Shown here: positions 1 to 11,500 of the stretch, in pieces | Numbering within the stretch: the stretch's first letter is position 1 | Layout of the letters: every line of letters begins with the position of its first letter | Assembly (NCBI GenBank): GCA_011037195.1 | Contig: JAAEAF010004313.1 | Span: 1-64,000 of the forward strand | Direction: 5' to 3' | DNA: 64,000 nucleotides | Source of the DNA: Triatoma infestans | Lineage: Eukaryota > Arthropoda > Insecta > Hemiptera > Reduviidae | The notes under the pieces: generated by a model | Told to the model about the DNA's origin: nothing | What the model saw: only the letters and a program-made list of their open reading frames with translations | Database searches by the model: none | Translations under genes and position numbers: made by a program

Positions 1-760
1 TGAGTGCAAAAAAAAAAGTGGTTGTTTAGCTCAAAAACGAAAACAGAAAGTTCAAAATGCACATTTTGTGTTGGTATCACCATGGGATCCGACCGAAACT
101 TACCTGTCAAAATTTCTTAACCGGAAGTAATTTATTATCGGAAGTATATCAATATAACTTTATTGAATAGATTTTCAGTTTTTTTTTTTTTGCAATTTTC
201 TCTAAAACTACTGCAACGATGTTTTTTTCCCCAGCGTGCTTTATTAACTACACATACAAATAGCTACAACTTTTAAGTGGAAACAGGGCGCCCCAAAAAA
301 AAAAAAAAAAAAAAAACATTTAAGGTGGTTTTATGGAGTGGGGTGGTGTTTGTTTTCTTCTAAAGTGCTATTTTAGTTTATTTATATAATATTCTATCAA
401 CTAAACAATATTAATTAAAATAGAAAATGTTGCCAAAATTGTGAGTTTAAAAAAAAAAAATCGGTTGATCGGAAGTGCGTTTTTATTGAGTTCTACGTAT
501 TTTTTTCCCATAAAAACACTTATAGATTTCATTAAATTTGTTACACTTACTATGAATTCAGAGACTATCACTTTTGAGAAAGTTGAGGAAGTTTTAGAGG
601 AGGGGGGAGTCTATGGTTTCTTCAAAATTGCTATTTTATTAGGTTTAGATTCTCTGATTGATATAAAATTGAAGATAAGCAAATATTTAGTAAAATTTGA
701 AAAAAAATTTGTCACTTAAATGTTGTAAGAGAAAGTGGTGGTTTCACACCAGATTTTTGT
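1..760 (+). repeat. Family A repeat, 3' portion of a copy
   Basis: Carries the recurring marks of this window's commonest repeat: CTCAAAAACGAAAA, TCACCATGGGATCCGAC, ACCGGAAGT, a segment ending in GAAGTGCGTTTTTA, and the terminus AAGTGGTGGTTTCACACCAG near 731-750. The short reading frame at 441-719 is repeat sequence, not a gene. The element class is unknown; no protein is encoded. Confidence 0.55.
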
Positions 761-919
761 GGCGATTTTCTCTCAACTTATTATATCTTGTGTCCATACA
801 TTACTTTTATTTCAAACGTTTGTCTTGGAAAATTGTTTGTTTAGAGGTGTCAAGTAGTTTCATGCAACATTAGGCTTCCATCTAAATTGCCATTTTAGTA
901 CACTTTATGGTTCTACCAT

Positions 920-1472
920 TTTATATAATAATTTAGTTATATAAAATGGTTTAGTAATGAACCTTAGTTACAGCCTCAAATTATTTTTATTTTTCTACAA
1001 TGAAATTACATTTTTTATTATATTATTATATTTTTTAGTCCTGTTTATTATTTTAAAAAATCTAATTGTTTTTGTTATATTGATTAAAAGAATTAGCCTT
1101 ATAGCTGGTGGTTTTTGAGTACTCGTGCTGATTTTAAAATATGAGTTGGGGCCACGTCTCAATGAGTTTAAAATAATAAACAGGACTAGTAACACATAGT
1201 TACTTAATCAACTAAAAAAAAAATTTCATCTGGACGTACCTTACACTGGGTTCATCAAATTAGGAAATATTGACATCTTGCTATAAAGAAGATTGTAAAA
1301 AATTCAAAAAACAAAATAAGAAAAAAAATTTTCCCCTTGAAAATGACACGCATAGTGTTGAAACGTCGGGATATAATAGAAAAAAAATGTAATTTCATTC
1401 TAGAAAAATAAAAATAATTTGAGGCTGTAACTAAGGTTCATTACCAAACCATTTTATATAACTAAATAATAG
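920..1472. mobile_element. Fold-back element with about 88-bp terminal inverted repeats
   Basis: The left arm at about 927-1014 and the right arm at about 1383-1472 are reverse complements with only a few mismatches. An inner inverted pair (TAGTCCTGTTTATTATTTTA at 1037 and its complement ending at 1188) is nested inside. There is no coding capacity, so this looks like a MITE or fold-back element. Confidence 0.65.
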
Positions 1473-1639
1473 AAAACAGCCATAAATCTACACCATATAA
1501 ATATAATAATTAAGGTTATTTTGAAGTGTTGTTAGAAACTATAAATTTTAAAAAAATCGGATGCGATTTTATAGAGAAACTAGGTTTTCAAAATTTTCTC
1601 TTAAGGACTTCATTGAATTTCTTTAAACTTAGAATGTAT

Positions 1640-2020
1640 AATGAGAGTGAGAAGGAGAGAGAATTAGAGAGAATGGATTTTTAGATGATAGAGATAACCA
1701 AGATGATATGCTAAACACTGAATAATAAATACTCGTAGAACACACAAACTGCAAGGACTTGAAAGTTAAGTTAGAAGTTAAGTAACGAGAGAAATATAAA
1801 GAGACAGACTGGCTGAGTGATGAGAAGGTACTAGATAGGTTGCTGACTGGTTGTAAACTGGTCGTAAACTGTCTTGAACTGTTACTGCTGTCGATTTTAT
1901 CTATATGAATCGAACTGTCCCATCCTAGTCTGGCCTGGGTGGGGAGTAACTAAATTTGATTCATTTAATGTTTGCTTCTCCGCTCTTCGGATCTTAGGAA
2001 TCTAATAATTCAGAGATCCC
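1640..2020 (+). repeat. Interspersed repeat B, first copy
   Basis: About 380 bases rich in GAGAGA and GTAAACTGG, ending near GCTCTTCGGATCTTAGGAAT. The same sequence appears in reverse at 28070-28480. It is non-coding and its class is unknown. A (GT)n tract follows at about 2104-2138, just before the DOT1L exon. Confidence 0.55.
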
Positions 2021-2100
2021 ATTACTGCACAGAAACTTTTCACTTTTATTAGAAATATTTTCCCCAGTAAAATTGAAGTTAAAGAAATTTATTGAGTAAG

Positions 2101-2138
<38 letters not shown>

Positions 2139-2200
2139 TTCACAACAGAGTGCTTTATGGTAAATTGCTAGAATAATGCAATTAATTTTTTAATTTATAG

Positions 2201-2537
2201 TGCATCAACGGTAACAATACATCTGGCGGGGTGACTTCATCTTGTGGTGGTTCTGAATCGGCTGAGGGAAGTTCTGATGGACAGAACAGTAACAGTATGT
2301 CTGCCAGCCAGCCTTCCAAAACACAGGCTAGACGTAGTAGACGTGAAAAAATTGGTTCCAGTTTGAGCTCCTTAAATAATGGTGTAGTAGGACCTAGACA
2401 TGGGTTGGACTGGAGTTCAGACGGTGAGAATACCACAGATTCTAGTGAAACAGCGCCCAGGGTGACCACAAGAAGAGCATGGTCAGACTACTGTACCAAA
2501 GGACGATCCTCCCAGAGTGATGACGATAATAATAATA
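2201..2537 (+). CDS. DOT1L: DOT1L exon 1 of window: Ser-rich linker
   Basis: The acceptor TTTATAG ends at 2200 and the donor GTAAGT begins at 2538. The 112 codons plus one base are rich in Ser, Gly and Asn, with a basic patch QARRSRREK and an acidic-Ser stretch SSDGENTTDSSE. It is low-complexity linker, probably disordered, following the catalytic domain that lies outside the window. Starting in phase 0 at TGC gives an open frame through the whole exon. Confidence 0.8.
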
Positions 2538-5500
2538 GTAAGTAATTCCATTATACAAAATTGTCCCCTAAATTCTGGCATCCCTAAAGATGGTCTATGT
2601 GCAAATTTTTGGAGGCTAAGTTCCCTTAGATAAAGCTTCACGGATATAACGAGAATTAGACAAATACCCTTCATTTTATTGACTTAGCCCCTTGCATTTT
2701 CATACAGCTTTCTAAACTTTCATGTAGGTTTTAATGGTAAAGCCTATTCAATTTTTTTCTTGGATGCCTTTGAGCTTTAGAGGAGGCTCAGAGGTTTCCA
2801 AGTATTTGTGCCCTGAAACGCTTCAAAATTTGGAGGATGGAGAACATTAAGGGCGTCCAAAACATGGTCATACTTTTTGTGCCTTTAGTTAGCCACTTGC
2901 ATTTTAATGTCCTGGTGTTCTAGTTGTCACACAGCAAATATGGACTCGAAGACTTCATATTTATGTAAACAAAATTTTCTTATTACATATATTTGCTAGA
3001 CTAAGTCAATTCAATTTATTTTAGCAGAGAAAGGAAGAAATAATAAAGGTGGTAAGAAAAAATTACGTCGAAAATTGCCAAGAAGTGGTAAAGCAAACAG
3101 TACAGGCGGATGTTCAGATTCAGTTTCAGTACAAAGAGCAGTGACCGGCACAAAACGTACTAAAACCAGAACTAAGAAAGGAAAACCCAAGAAAGTACTG
3201 AAAATTACTGGACTTGATCTGTTGCACAATCAGACGCTATTGAGTACATCTCCTCAAGGTAAATTATACTGTAGCTATAATTCATGGTTTCTCCCCACCT
3301 CTTGTTTTACGAGAAAAGTAAGCTTTACATAGACGGTGATTAGCTCGCAATCTGCAAATTATTCTTGTATGTTTCTTATTAGTAGGCAGTCCATAATGCC
3401 ACAGCCTTTAAGATTTATGGATTTATAAAAATAACCTTTATGAAGACCCCTCATATTCACATTGCCAGACATTCCATATTCTTTTTTAGATAACAGAAAA
3501 TATTCTCTTATGGAAACTTTATTGTTAATGATCATGCCATCGCAAATAGCTTGTTTAGCAAACGAGTCAGCCCGTTTAATTTTTCGGATAAATTTGTATG
3601 TGCCTCGATCCATTCAAAACCAGACTGCACATCCTTTAGCTGGAGTGCTGAGTAACACTTATTAAAATTTCACTAACAATATGGTTGAATTTCAAACTCT
3701 CATTACAGTTACTCAGTTCAAGAAGAGAGCTTTTGCTGTCCGTTAATACGCTCTTTGCGTGATCTTGACGAGCGTAGTCCCCCTACAATGTAAACATGTT
3801 ATTGTCCCTTCAAAAATACACTCATTTTTATCATGTTTCCCTTTGACTTTCAAAAACTATTAGTCCCTTTACATTGCTTATTTGTATGCCTGTATAGTAA
3901 ATCACGAAAAGATTGCCTTACCAGCACATCTCAAAAACGAAAAATCGCAGAATGTTCAAACTTAATATTTCGTATTAGTGCTATCAGGAGACCTGATAGA
4001 ATTAATATGAAAATAAGCTTTTATTAAACCTGATAGATTTAATAAGCTTTTCATAAAAATCGTTCAACCGGAAGTGTCACTTTACTGATTTTTTTCCCAG
4101 TATTAACGATTTTCTTTAGTCTTTCTATATCAACTACACTTATAATGAGCTACAACTTTTATTTGAAATATATCTTCAGGAAAATTCATTTGGCACTTTT
4201 GGGGTGAGGTTTTCCTTTAAAGAGCTATTTCAGTTTATTACGGTTTTCCTTTAAAGAGCTATTTCAGTTTATTACACAATTCTATCATTTAAATCATATT
4301 AATCAGAATTAAATATGTTGTCAAAGTTCCGAGTTTGCAGAAAATCGGATGACCGGAAGTGCGTTTTTACTGAAAAGTATTTTTTAGTTTTTTGCTATTT
4401 TCTCTGAAACGGCTCCAATGATTTTCTTTAAACTTGGAATGTGAACTACACATATAAAGAGTTTCAACCATTTCTTCTGGGAAAGTCATTTAAGGGGGCT
4501 TTTGTTGGAGGGGAAGGGTCATATTTTCCTCTTAAGTGATATCTTAGTTGATTATACAATACTACCATTTAAACAAAATTAATTAAAAATAAATAGATTG
4601 TCAAAATTCCGAGTTTCAAGAAAATTAATAAACCGGAAGTGAATTTTTTACTGAACAGTTTTTTTTTCCAGTTTCCATGATTTTCTCCATAAAATCACCG
4701 ACGAATTTCATTAATTTTGATATATACTAAGTATAAAATTTGTCAGTTAGAATTTTGTTAACTGCACTAAGAGAAAGTCGTGCGAGTGTTTCTTACCAAT
4801 TTCTAATATTTCAGATGAGATGAGAGAATTAGCAGCAGCGGCATTAGACATAATAAATAACATATTTCTGCCTCACATTATTACCAATAACTTGATGCCC
4901 TGCATGAATCATTTACCCAATACTCATGAGATGAACCCTAGAAATACTACCTCTTTATTTAAATTTTCTAAATTTATCATGGAAAGGACCATTTGATTCT
5001 TTTTTATCTTTCTCGTCCATCCATCAAAGTGTTCCATTTTCTCGTTTATAACTTTCTCTGGCGGTTCCTTATCAGGTGGTGTATCCTCAGTTACCATTTC
5101 ATCCATTATAAAATTTGACCAAAATTAAAAAGAATAATAATAAAAAAACTTAAAAATAATAAAATTAAAATTAGGAAAAAACCTTAAAACTCAAAAAATG
5201 CACAGTTACATAAAGAAGAAGAGAATCAATAAAAAATTCAAAATAAAATTAAGAAGTAGCTTTGTAAGTAAGTGTGTAAGTTTGGCTACAGAGCAGTACG
5301 GTGTACACAGTAGGAAAGTTAGCCCGGTCACTGAGGAAATTACAATTGTAATAATGTAAATATTTTGCAGCTATTGGCAAAAAATTGCCACCAGCTCCCG
5401 GTTGTGTGGATCAACAGTTGACCTCTCTCACCCGTCCAGTGCATGAAGAACTGGACATTCCTCCAGCGCCGGCACATACACCGTATGCTCTACAAGTTCT

Positions 5501-8500
5501 TTTGGATCTCTACCGAGATCAAATGATGGCCGCTTTGGAAGCGTTCAAAAATCCTGATTACAAGAACAATGTCAACGCTCAGATTGCATTTGAAAAGGTT
5601 AGTAGGGAGCGTATTAAGTGTTTAGATATAGTTATCACCAGAAATACATGTTTTGAGATCTGAGTACGAAAAGTGTGTGTGTGTAACATATATTTCAAAA
5701 AACGAAAAATCGGAGCAAATTCAAACTTGATATTTCGTTTAGATACTGTCACCTCATCTGAGTAAACTGAGTACACAGTTAAAATTCATGAACCGGACTT
5801 TACTAGTTTTTACTTTATTTTACTCCTAGTAAGCCCGCAAGGGGTATCTGTTTCATGCAGTTACTTGGGGAGTAGCGACCCCATGGGTTACCACAGCTCA
5901 GTACTCCATTCACTTAATCAGTACAGTACACAATCCCTTAAACTACGTACACTCTACTCTTTAAGACAACGACAAACACAGTACACAAACTAGGGTCTTC
6001 GTTCCTAGTTAATTGGTGTAAGCCATGGGAGAAAGAAGGGACTAGTAACGCGGAGGTCCCGGTTTCGAATCCAGCATGAGGCTCCTAGATTTTCTCTTTC
6101 TAGGAGCCTCTACAGCTCACTGTCCGGTGATGGGCAGTGTTGTCTGTAGCTAGAGAACACTGTTTGGAGGCCGGCTGTGCAATGAGAAGGCTCAGGGGAC
6201 ACAATAGATCTTTCAGGTCGCAGTGCAATAATCCGCTGCTACAATCTACTCCTAGTAAGAGGAAAGTATTGTAATCGTGTCAAATTTTCGATTTCGAGTT
6301 TTCATCGGAAATACACGTTTTGAGAACACCTGAGTCCAAAAAATTGGTTTTCAGAAAATGGTGTGTGTGTACGTGAATATCAGAGCTCAAAAACTAAAAA
6401 TCGCAGAAACTTCAAACTTGATATTTTGTTTAGGTATCACCATGTGATTCGACAGCAAAGTTATCTGTCAAAAATGTACATATATATATATATACTGAAT
6501 TAAACATTTTCTCTGTTTTCATTTAGGAACGTAATCAGAAACTGATGTGTCGTGCTGCCCAGTTGGAGAAACAGATCAAAGTACTGATTGATGACAGTGT
6601 AGCACTGTTGAAAGCACGCATGAACGAATTGGGTATCAATGCTTCTTGTCCATCAGATTTGCTGTCCAAAGCCAAGGAGATCGTCATGAGACATAAGGAA
6701 CTTCAAGCCCAGGCAACGAAACTGCAACATACGGTAAAACATCTGTTGATGTAACAAAAAAAAAATTCAAGCTTATTGGGTTTTTAAAGACAACTGACGA
6801 GCTGAACTGTGTAGCTAAATACCCTGGCTACACTGTCAGCATTCTTATTTATTTATTTACATTAACGGGAAACGTAACCCTTTTATGAATGACAGACAAA
6901 CAGCGCTGTTATCCATTATTGTAAAATATTAATGTTGAATAGAAAAGCAAGATATAAATATATATAAGATATAAATGATTGAGCCATTCAGATCACCACA
7001 TCTTATCTTTCTTTTCCAGGTGGCTTCTATGGAAGAAGAACAAAGTCGTCTTGTAATGGAAAGACAGACACAGATGGCAGTTGCTGCCAGACAGATTGGT
7101 ATAACAACGCCATTGACACAGGAACATTTACTGCAAGAGATCATGGCCACCATGAGCCATAGGAAAAAATTGCATACCCATGTTAGCAGGCTTGAATCAG
7201 AAGTTACCGTATTGCAGCAGAAGATTGCACATCAACAGGTGAGTCCTATAATTTCACCGAAAACTTCAACTGCACATATTTGATATTCCGTTTGCATGTC
7301 ATTGGATAAAAAAAAAAAAAAAAGTCCAGTCTACCGGAAATGCAGCTTAATTGAATTTTTAATTTCTATTACTAGCTGGAAGTATGCAATCGTGTCCGAA
7401 TGTTCACCAAATTTAGATTTTACCGAAAATATTTGTTTTCAGATTTCTAAAGTTCGGAAATGTGATTTTTAAAACATTTTGCGTATGCTAACAAAATATC
7501 TCAAAAACGAAAAATCATAGGAAGCTCCAAACATGGACGTTCTATTCAAGTACTACCACCGTATGTGACACAAAGTTTCCCAGTCAGAATCCATCAACCA
7601 GAAATGCTGCTTTACTGAATGTTTTTTTTGTTTTTCATTTTTTTCGCGATGTTCTCGAAAATATTCCCAACAATTTGCTATAAATTTTGTGTATATATAA
7701 CATGCCTATCATATTTATTTGAGACATTTTTCCGGGATTAGTTGTTCTTGAGGCTGCAATAACCGGGGTGTTCTGGAGGCTGCAATAACTTCAGTGCATA
7801 ATGTACAGTTCTGTTACTTATACAATAAGTACATTAGGTAGATGACAAGAATTCCAGATTTGAAGAAAATCTATATCTAAATATATCGCAGCCCCAATTT
7901 TAGTAATAAACTGTTGTTTGTGTGATTATTTATTTATTTATTGTTTTACACACAGGGATTGTCTAAACAGTCGTCAGGTGCAATGACCAATGGTGTTACT
8001 GTTAATGGTAGTAGTTTGTCAGATGTGTCAGAGAAATCAGTAAAATCTTCACGTAAAAGTCGTGATCACCGGCTGAGATCTCAAGATTGGCCAGACATAC
8101 CGGATATTGGTAAAATTGAGGAAGTGAATCCAGAAATATTAGCGCAGAAAATATTAGAAACTGGGCGCCAGATTGAAGCTGGAAAAATGCGAGAAACAGC
8201 TCGGAAGGAAAATACGACAAGACTACAAGCACAAGCTAACAATGTTAATTCTAGAACTGGTTCTAGAACGGGTAATAATGGTCTAGATCGTAGTTCATCC
8301 GGTGGTGGTAGTAGTTTTTCATCGAATCGTGCCCAGGAGCCACCAAGGATAGCAAATTTCGAAGATCGTTTAAAGAGTATCATAACAACGGTATTGAATG
8401 AAGATCAGCACGCCAGGACTCAACAGTACAAAGCGAACATGCAACAGCAGCAGAACAATAATCAGTTGCATCATTATGCACCACAGCATCATAATAACAG

Positions 8501-11500
8501 TAATAGTAGTAGTAATCATCATCAACATCATCACCACCACCACCACCACCAGTCAAACCGGCGGCACCATGGTCACCAGCTGCAGCAGATGTCGTCTCTC
8601 ATGGCGCCGCTGGGCCCGCCGCCTCCTCCTCCTCCCCGCCGCCTCCACCACCGCCTCCGCCGCCACCACCACCACCACCACCGGCACAACATTCAAACAG
8701 CATGCACCAACCTGACTACACTCAGGTAAAATACATTTGTGTACGTGTGTTTTATTCAGCATAAAAACTAAAATCGGTGACACTACTTTAGTGAATGATT
8801 TTTTACACAATTTCACTGTTAATACATGGTTTGGGGAGCCCACAATTCCATGCGTGCCCACACATGTTTTTAGCGAATACTTGGTATGTGTGTGTGGTTT
8901 TTTTACTTTCTCTTACTTGTTAGTAAGAGGAAGCATTGTAATCGTGCCAAATTTTTGATATCGAGCTTATACCGGAAATACAAATTTTAAGATCCCTTGA
9001 GTCCAAAAAAAAAGTGTTGTGGTTGGTTCCGCCAGAGCTGGATATCATGAAAGATATTTTCCGAGATAGCTTGCTTCTTTTTTTGTAGCCATCAACCGGT
9101 TTCCGGGCGTTCGCCCAACATCAGGATGTTCCGGACTTCGCAAAACAGTGAGATAACATAGACTTGCGCAGAGCAAATTGTTACACTCTTTACACATTTA
9201 GTTGATACATATCAACTAAATTTGCTCTGTGCAAGTCTATGTTATCCCACTGTTTTGATAACAACATCCTGATGATGGGCGAACGCCCGGAAACCGGTCG
9301 ATGACCACAAAAAGAAGCAGGCTTTCACGAAAAATATCTCTGATCCAAAAAAGTGGTTTTTAGAAAGTAGTCTGTGTCTGTGTGTGTATGGTATGTATGT
9401 GTATGAACAGCATAACTCAAAACTTTATATTCCGTTTATGGATGCGACTGTAAGTTGTGTTAATTCCTCAACCAGAAGTACTATTATATTGAATGATTTT
9501 TCACTTTTTTGCGATTTTCTCAAAAATTGCTCCAATGATTTTCTTTAAACTTGCCGTATCAACTACACATACAAAGAGCTATAACTTTTATTTGAAATAT
9601 TTCTCTGGGAAAATTCATTTAAGGGGGTTTTAGGGGCTGTGGTGGGGTTAGGTTTTTCTCTAAATTGCTATTTTAGTTTATTACACAGTTCTACCATCTA
9701 AATAATATTAATTAGAATTAAATATGTTGTTGAACTTTCGAGTTTGAAAAAATAGGACGATCGGAAGTGCGTTTTTACTGAAAAGTATTTTTCAGTTTCT
9801 GCTATTTTCTCTAAAATGTCTCCAACGATTTTCTTTAAACTTGGGTATATCAACTACGCATATAAAGAGCTACAACTTTTATTTGAAATATTTCTCTGGG
9901 TAAAGTCTTTTAAGGGGGCCCTCTGGGTTGGAGGAGGGAGTCATGCACTGACGTTATGTACTTTAAGGTTTCCCGCCTCTTGTTGTATTTGCCGATTCTT
10001 CTTCCCATTTTTCGCCACTTTTTGTTTTGTTTTCAGTTTTTCAGGTAAGTTTTTGGTGCTTTGCAGTAGTAGGTCTGAAGTCCTTGTTCTGCTGTTGCTT
10101 TCTTAGCTAGTACATCAAGGCCTATTTTTAGCCCCGGATATGCACGGGTAAAGCAAGGTTTCTCGACTTCTTTTCCGATGATAGCTCTCTTGTGCCTTGC
10201 TTTTTCCCTTGTCCTACAGTAGGGCCGTCCACCGAGCGCTTCCGGAGTTGCTGCCGCTTGCTTTTTCCACGCTCGGCCACCTACTCAGGGCTGTATTTTT
10301 ATCATACAGGAATATGGTTAGACAATGTTACTTTGAATTGACTACACTCTATTTACAACTTCAAAATGGAGGAAAAAAGTGCTGAAGGTCCTTCATGGCC
10401 ATTATTCGTATACATTGTTGACAGTTTTGGCCATATTTTTTTCGAAATTTCTGCATTATATTTTTCTGTTTTTCTCACAGTTGTCTGTGATGTGACTCAG
10501 CAAAGTATTATCTACAATTTGCTTTTTTGTATGACCCCCTTAGTCTCGGGCTGTGGGCTCCCATGTACGCGAGTTCCTTCTGATAATCTGGGATTATAGT
10601 CCCTGGGGCCTTCCAGAAGACCATATGGACCACTTCAGTACAACATGTGTTGCATTATTTATATAAATGAAGCTATATTAAATATATGCTAGAATCCCAA
10701 ATTTGATGAAAATCGATTAACCGAAAGTGCGACTTTACTGAATAGGTCTTTACTTTTTCTTACTACGAAGTAGCTCTGATCGTGCCAAATTTTCGAAATT
10801 TGAAATATCACCGGAAACAAGTTTTGGGATCCCCTAAATATGAAAAAAAAAGTTTTTAGCGAATGGTCTGCGCGTGAGTGTGGGTGCTAAACAGAATATC
10901 TCAAAAAAGAAAAGTCACAGGAAGCTCAAACTTGGTATTCCGTTTAAACACTACCACCGCATCAGACCACAAAGGTTTCGGGCAAAATTCATCCACACGG
11001 AAGTGCGACTTTCTAAATAGTTTTCATAATTTTCTAGACAACGGTTCCAACGATTTTCTTAAATTTTGTAGACTATCTACGCACATAAATACCTATCACT
11101 TTTATTTGATATATTTTCCCGGGAAAATTGATTTTTTTGGAGATTCTGGGGGAATAGTAGCGTTATGCTTTCCTATAAGTACCACTTCAGTATAATATAT
11201 GGTTTTACCACTTACACAATATTAATACACATTAGAAGCATTGATAGAATTCCAAAGTTGAAGAAAATCGGGTAACCGAAAGAATTAAAAACGCATTATT
11301 TTTATTTGACACATTTTTCCAAAAAAAAATATTATTTTGGATAGTTGTGCGAAATTTGTAGCGTTAATTTCAAATTTATGTGTAGTTGATTTTTAAAGCG
11401 CTCTACTGGACCCTAATATAATCATTACTTCTCTACCTGCCATGATTAAGTAGGTTGGTACTTGTCCCTCACCACCTTTATATTTATGTTAGGACAAATA

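Larger units (their letters stand above)
8890..9950 (+). repeat. Family A repeat split by a hammerhead fold-back element
   Basis: The 5' part (AAGAGGAAGCATTGTAATCG...) stops at 9016 and resumes at 9344 after a 327-bp insertion; GTCCAAAAA and GTGGTTTTTAG are contiguous in other copies. The rest carries two CGGAAGTGCG-type blocks. Confidence 0.6.

Noticed and set aside
441..719. 92-codon plus-strand frame
   Set aside because: It lies entirely inside a family A repeat whose other copies do not keep the frame, so it is a chance ORF.
8398..8861. Overlapping ORFs on both strands in the His/Pro-rich exon
   Set aside because: Shadows of the low-complexity CAC/CCG repeats of DOT1L exon six.
9090..9128. 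Active hammerhead in the left arm of the 9-kb element
   Set aside because: The core reads CTGATGT; the changed A9 makes activity unlikely, so only the right arm is listed as a ribozyme-like motif.
10366..10599. Short plus-strand frame starting MEEKSAEGPSWPLFVYIV
   Set aside because: Hydrophobic and unrelated to any family I know. Inside a DOT1L intron without splice signals or initiation context that would support it.
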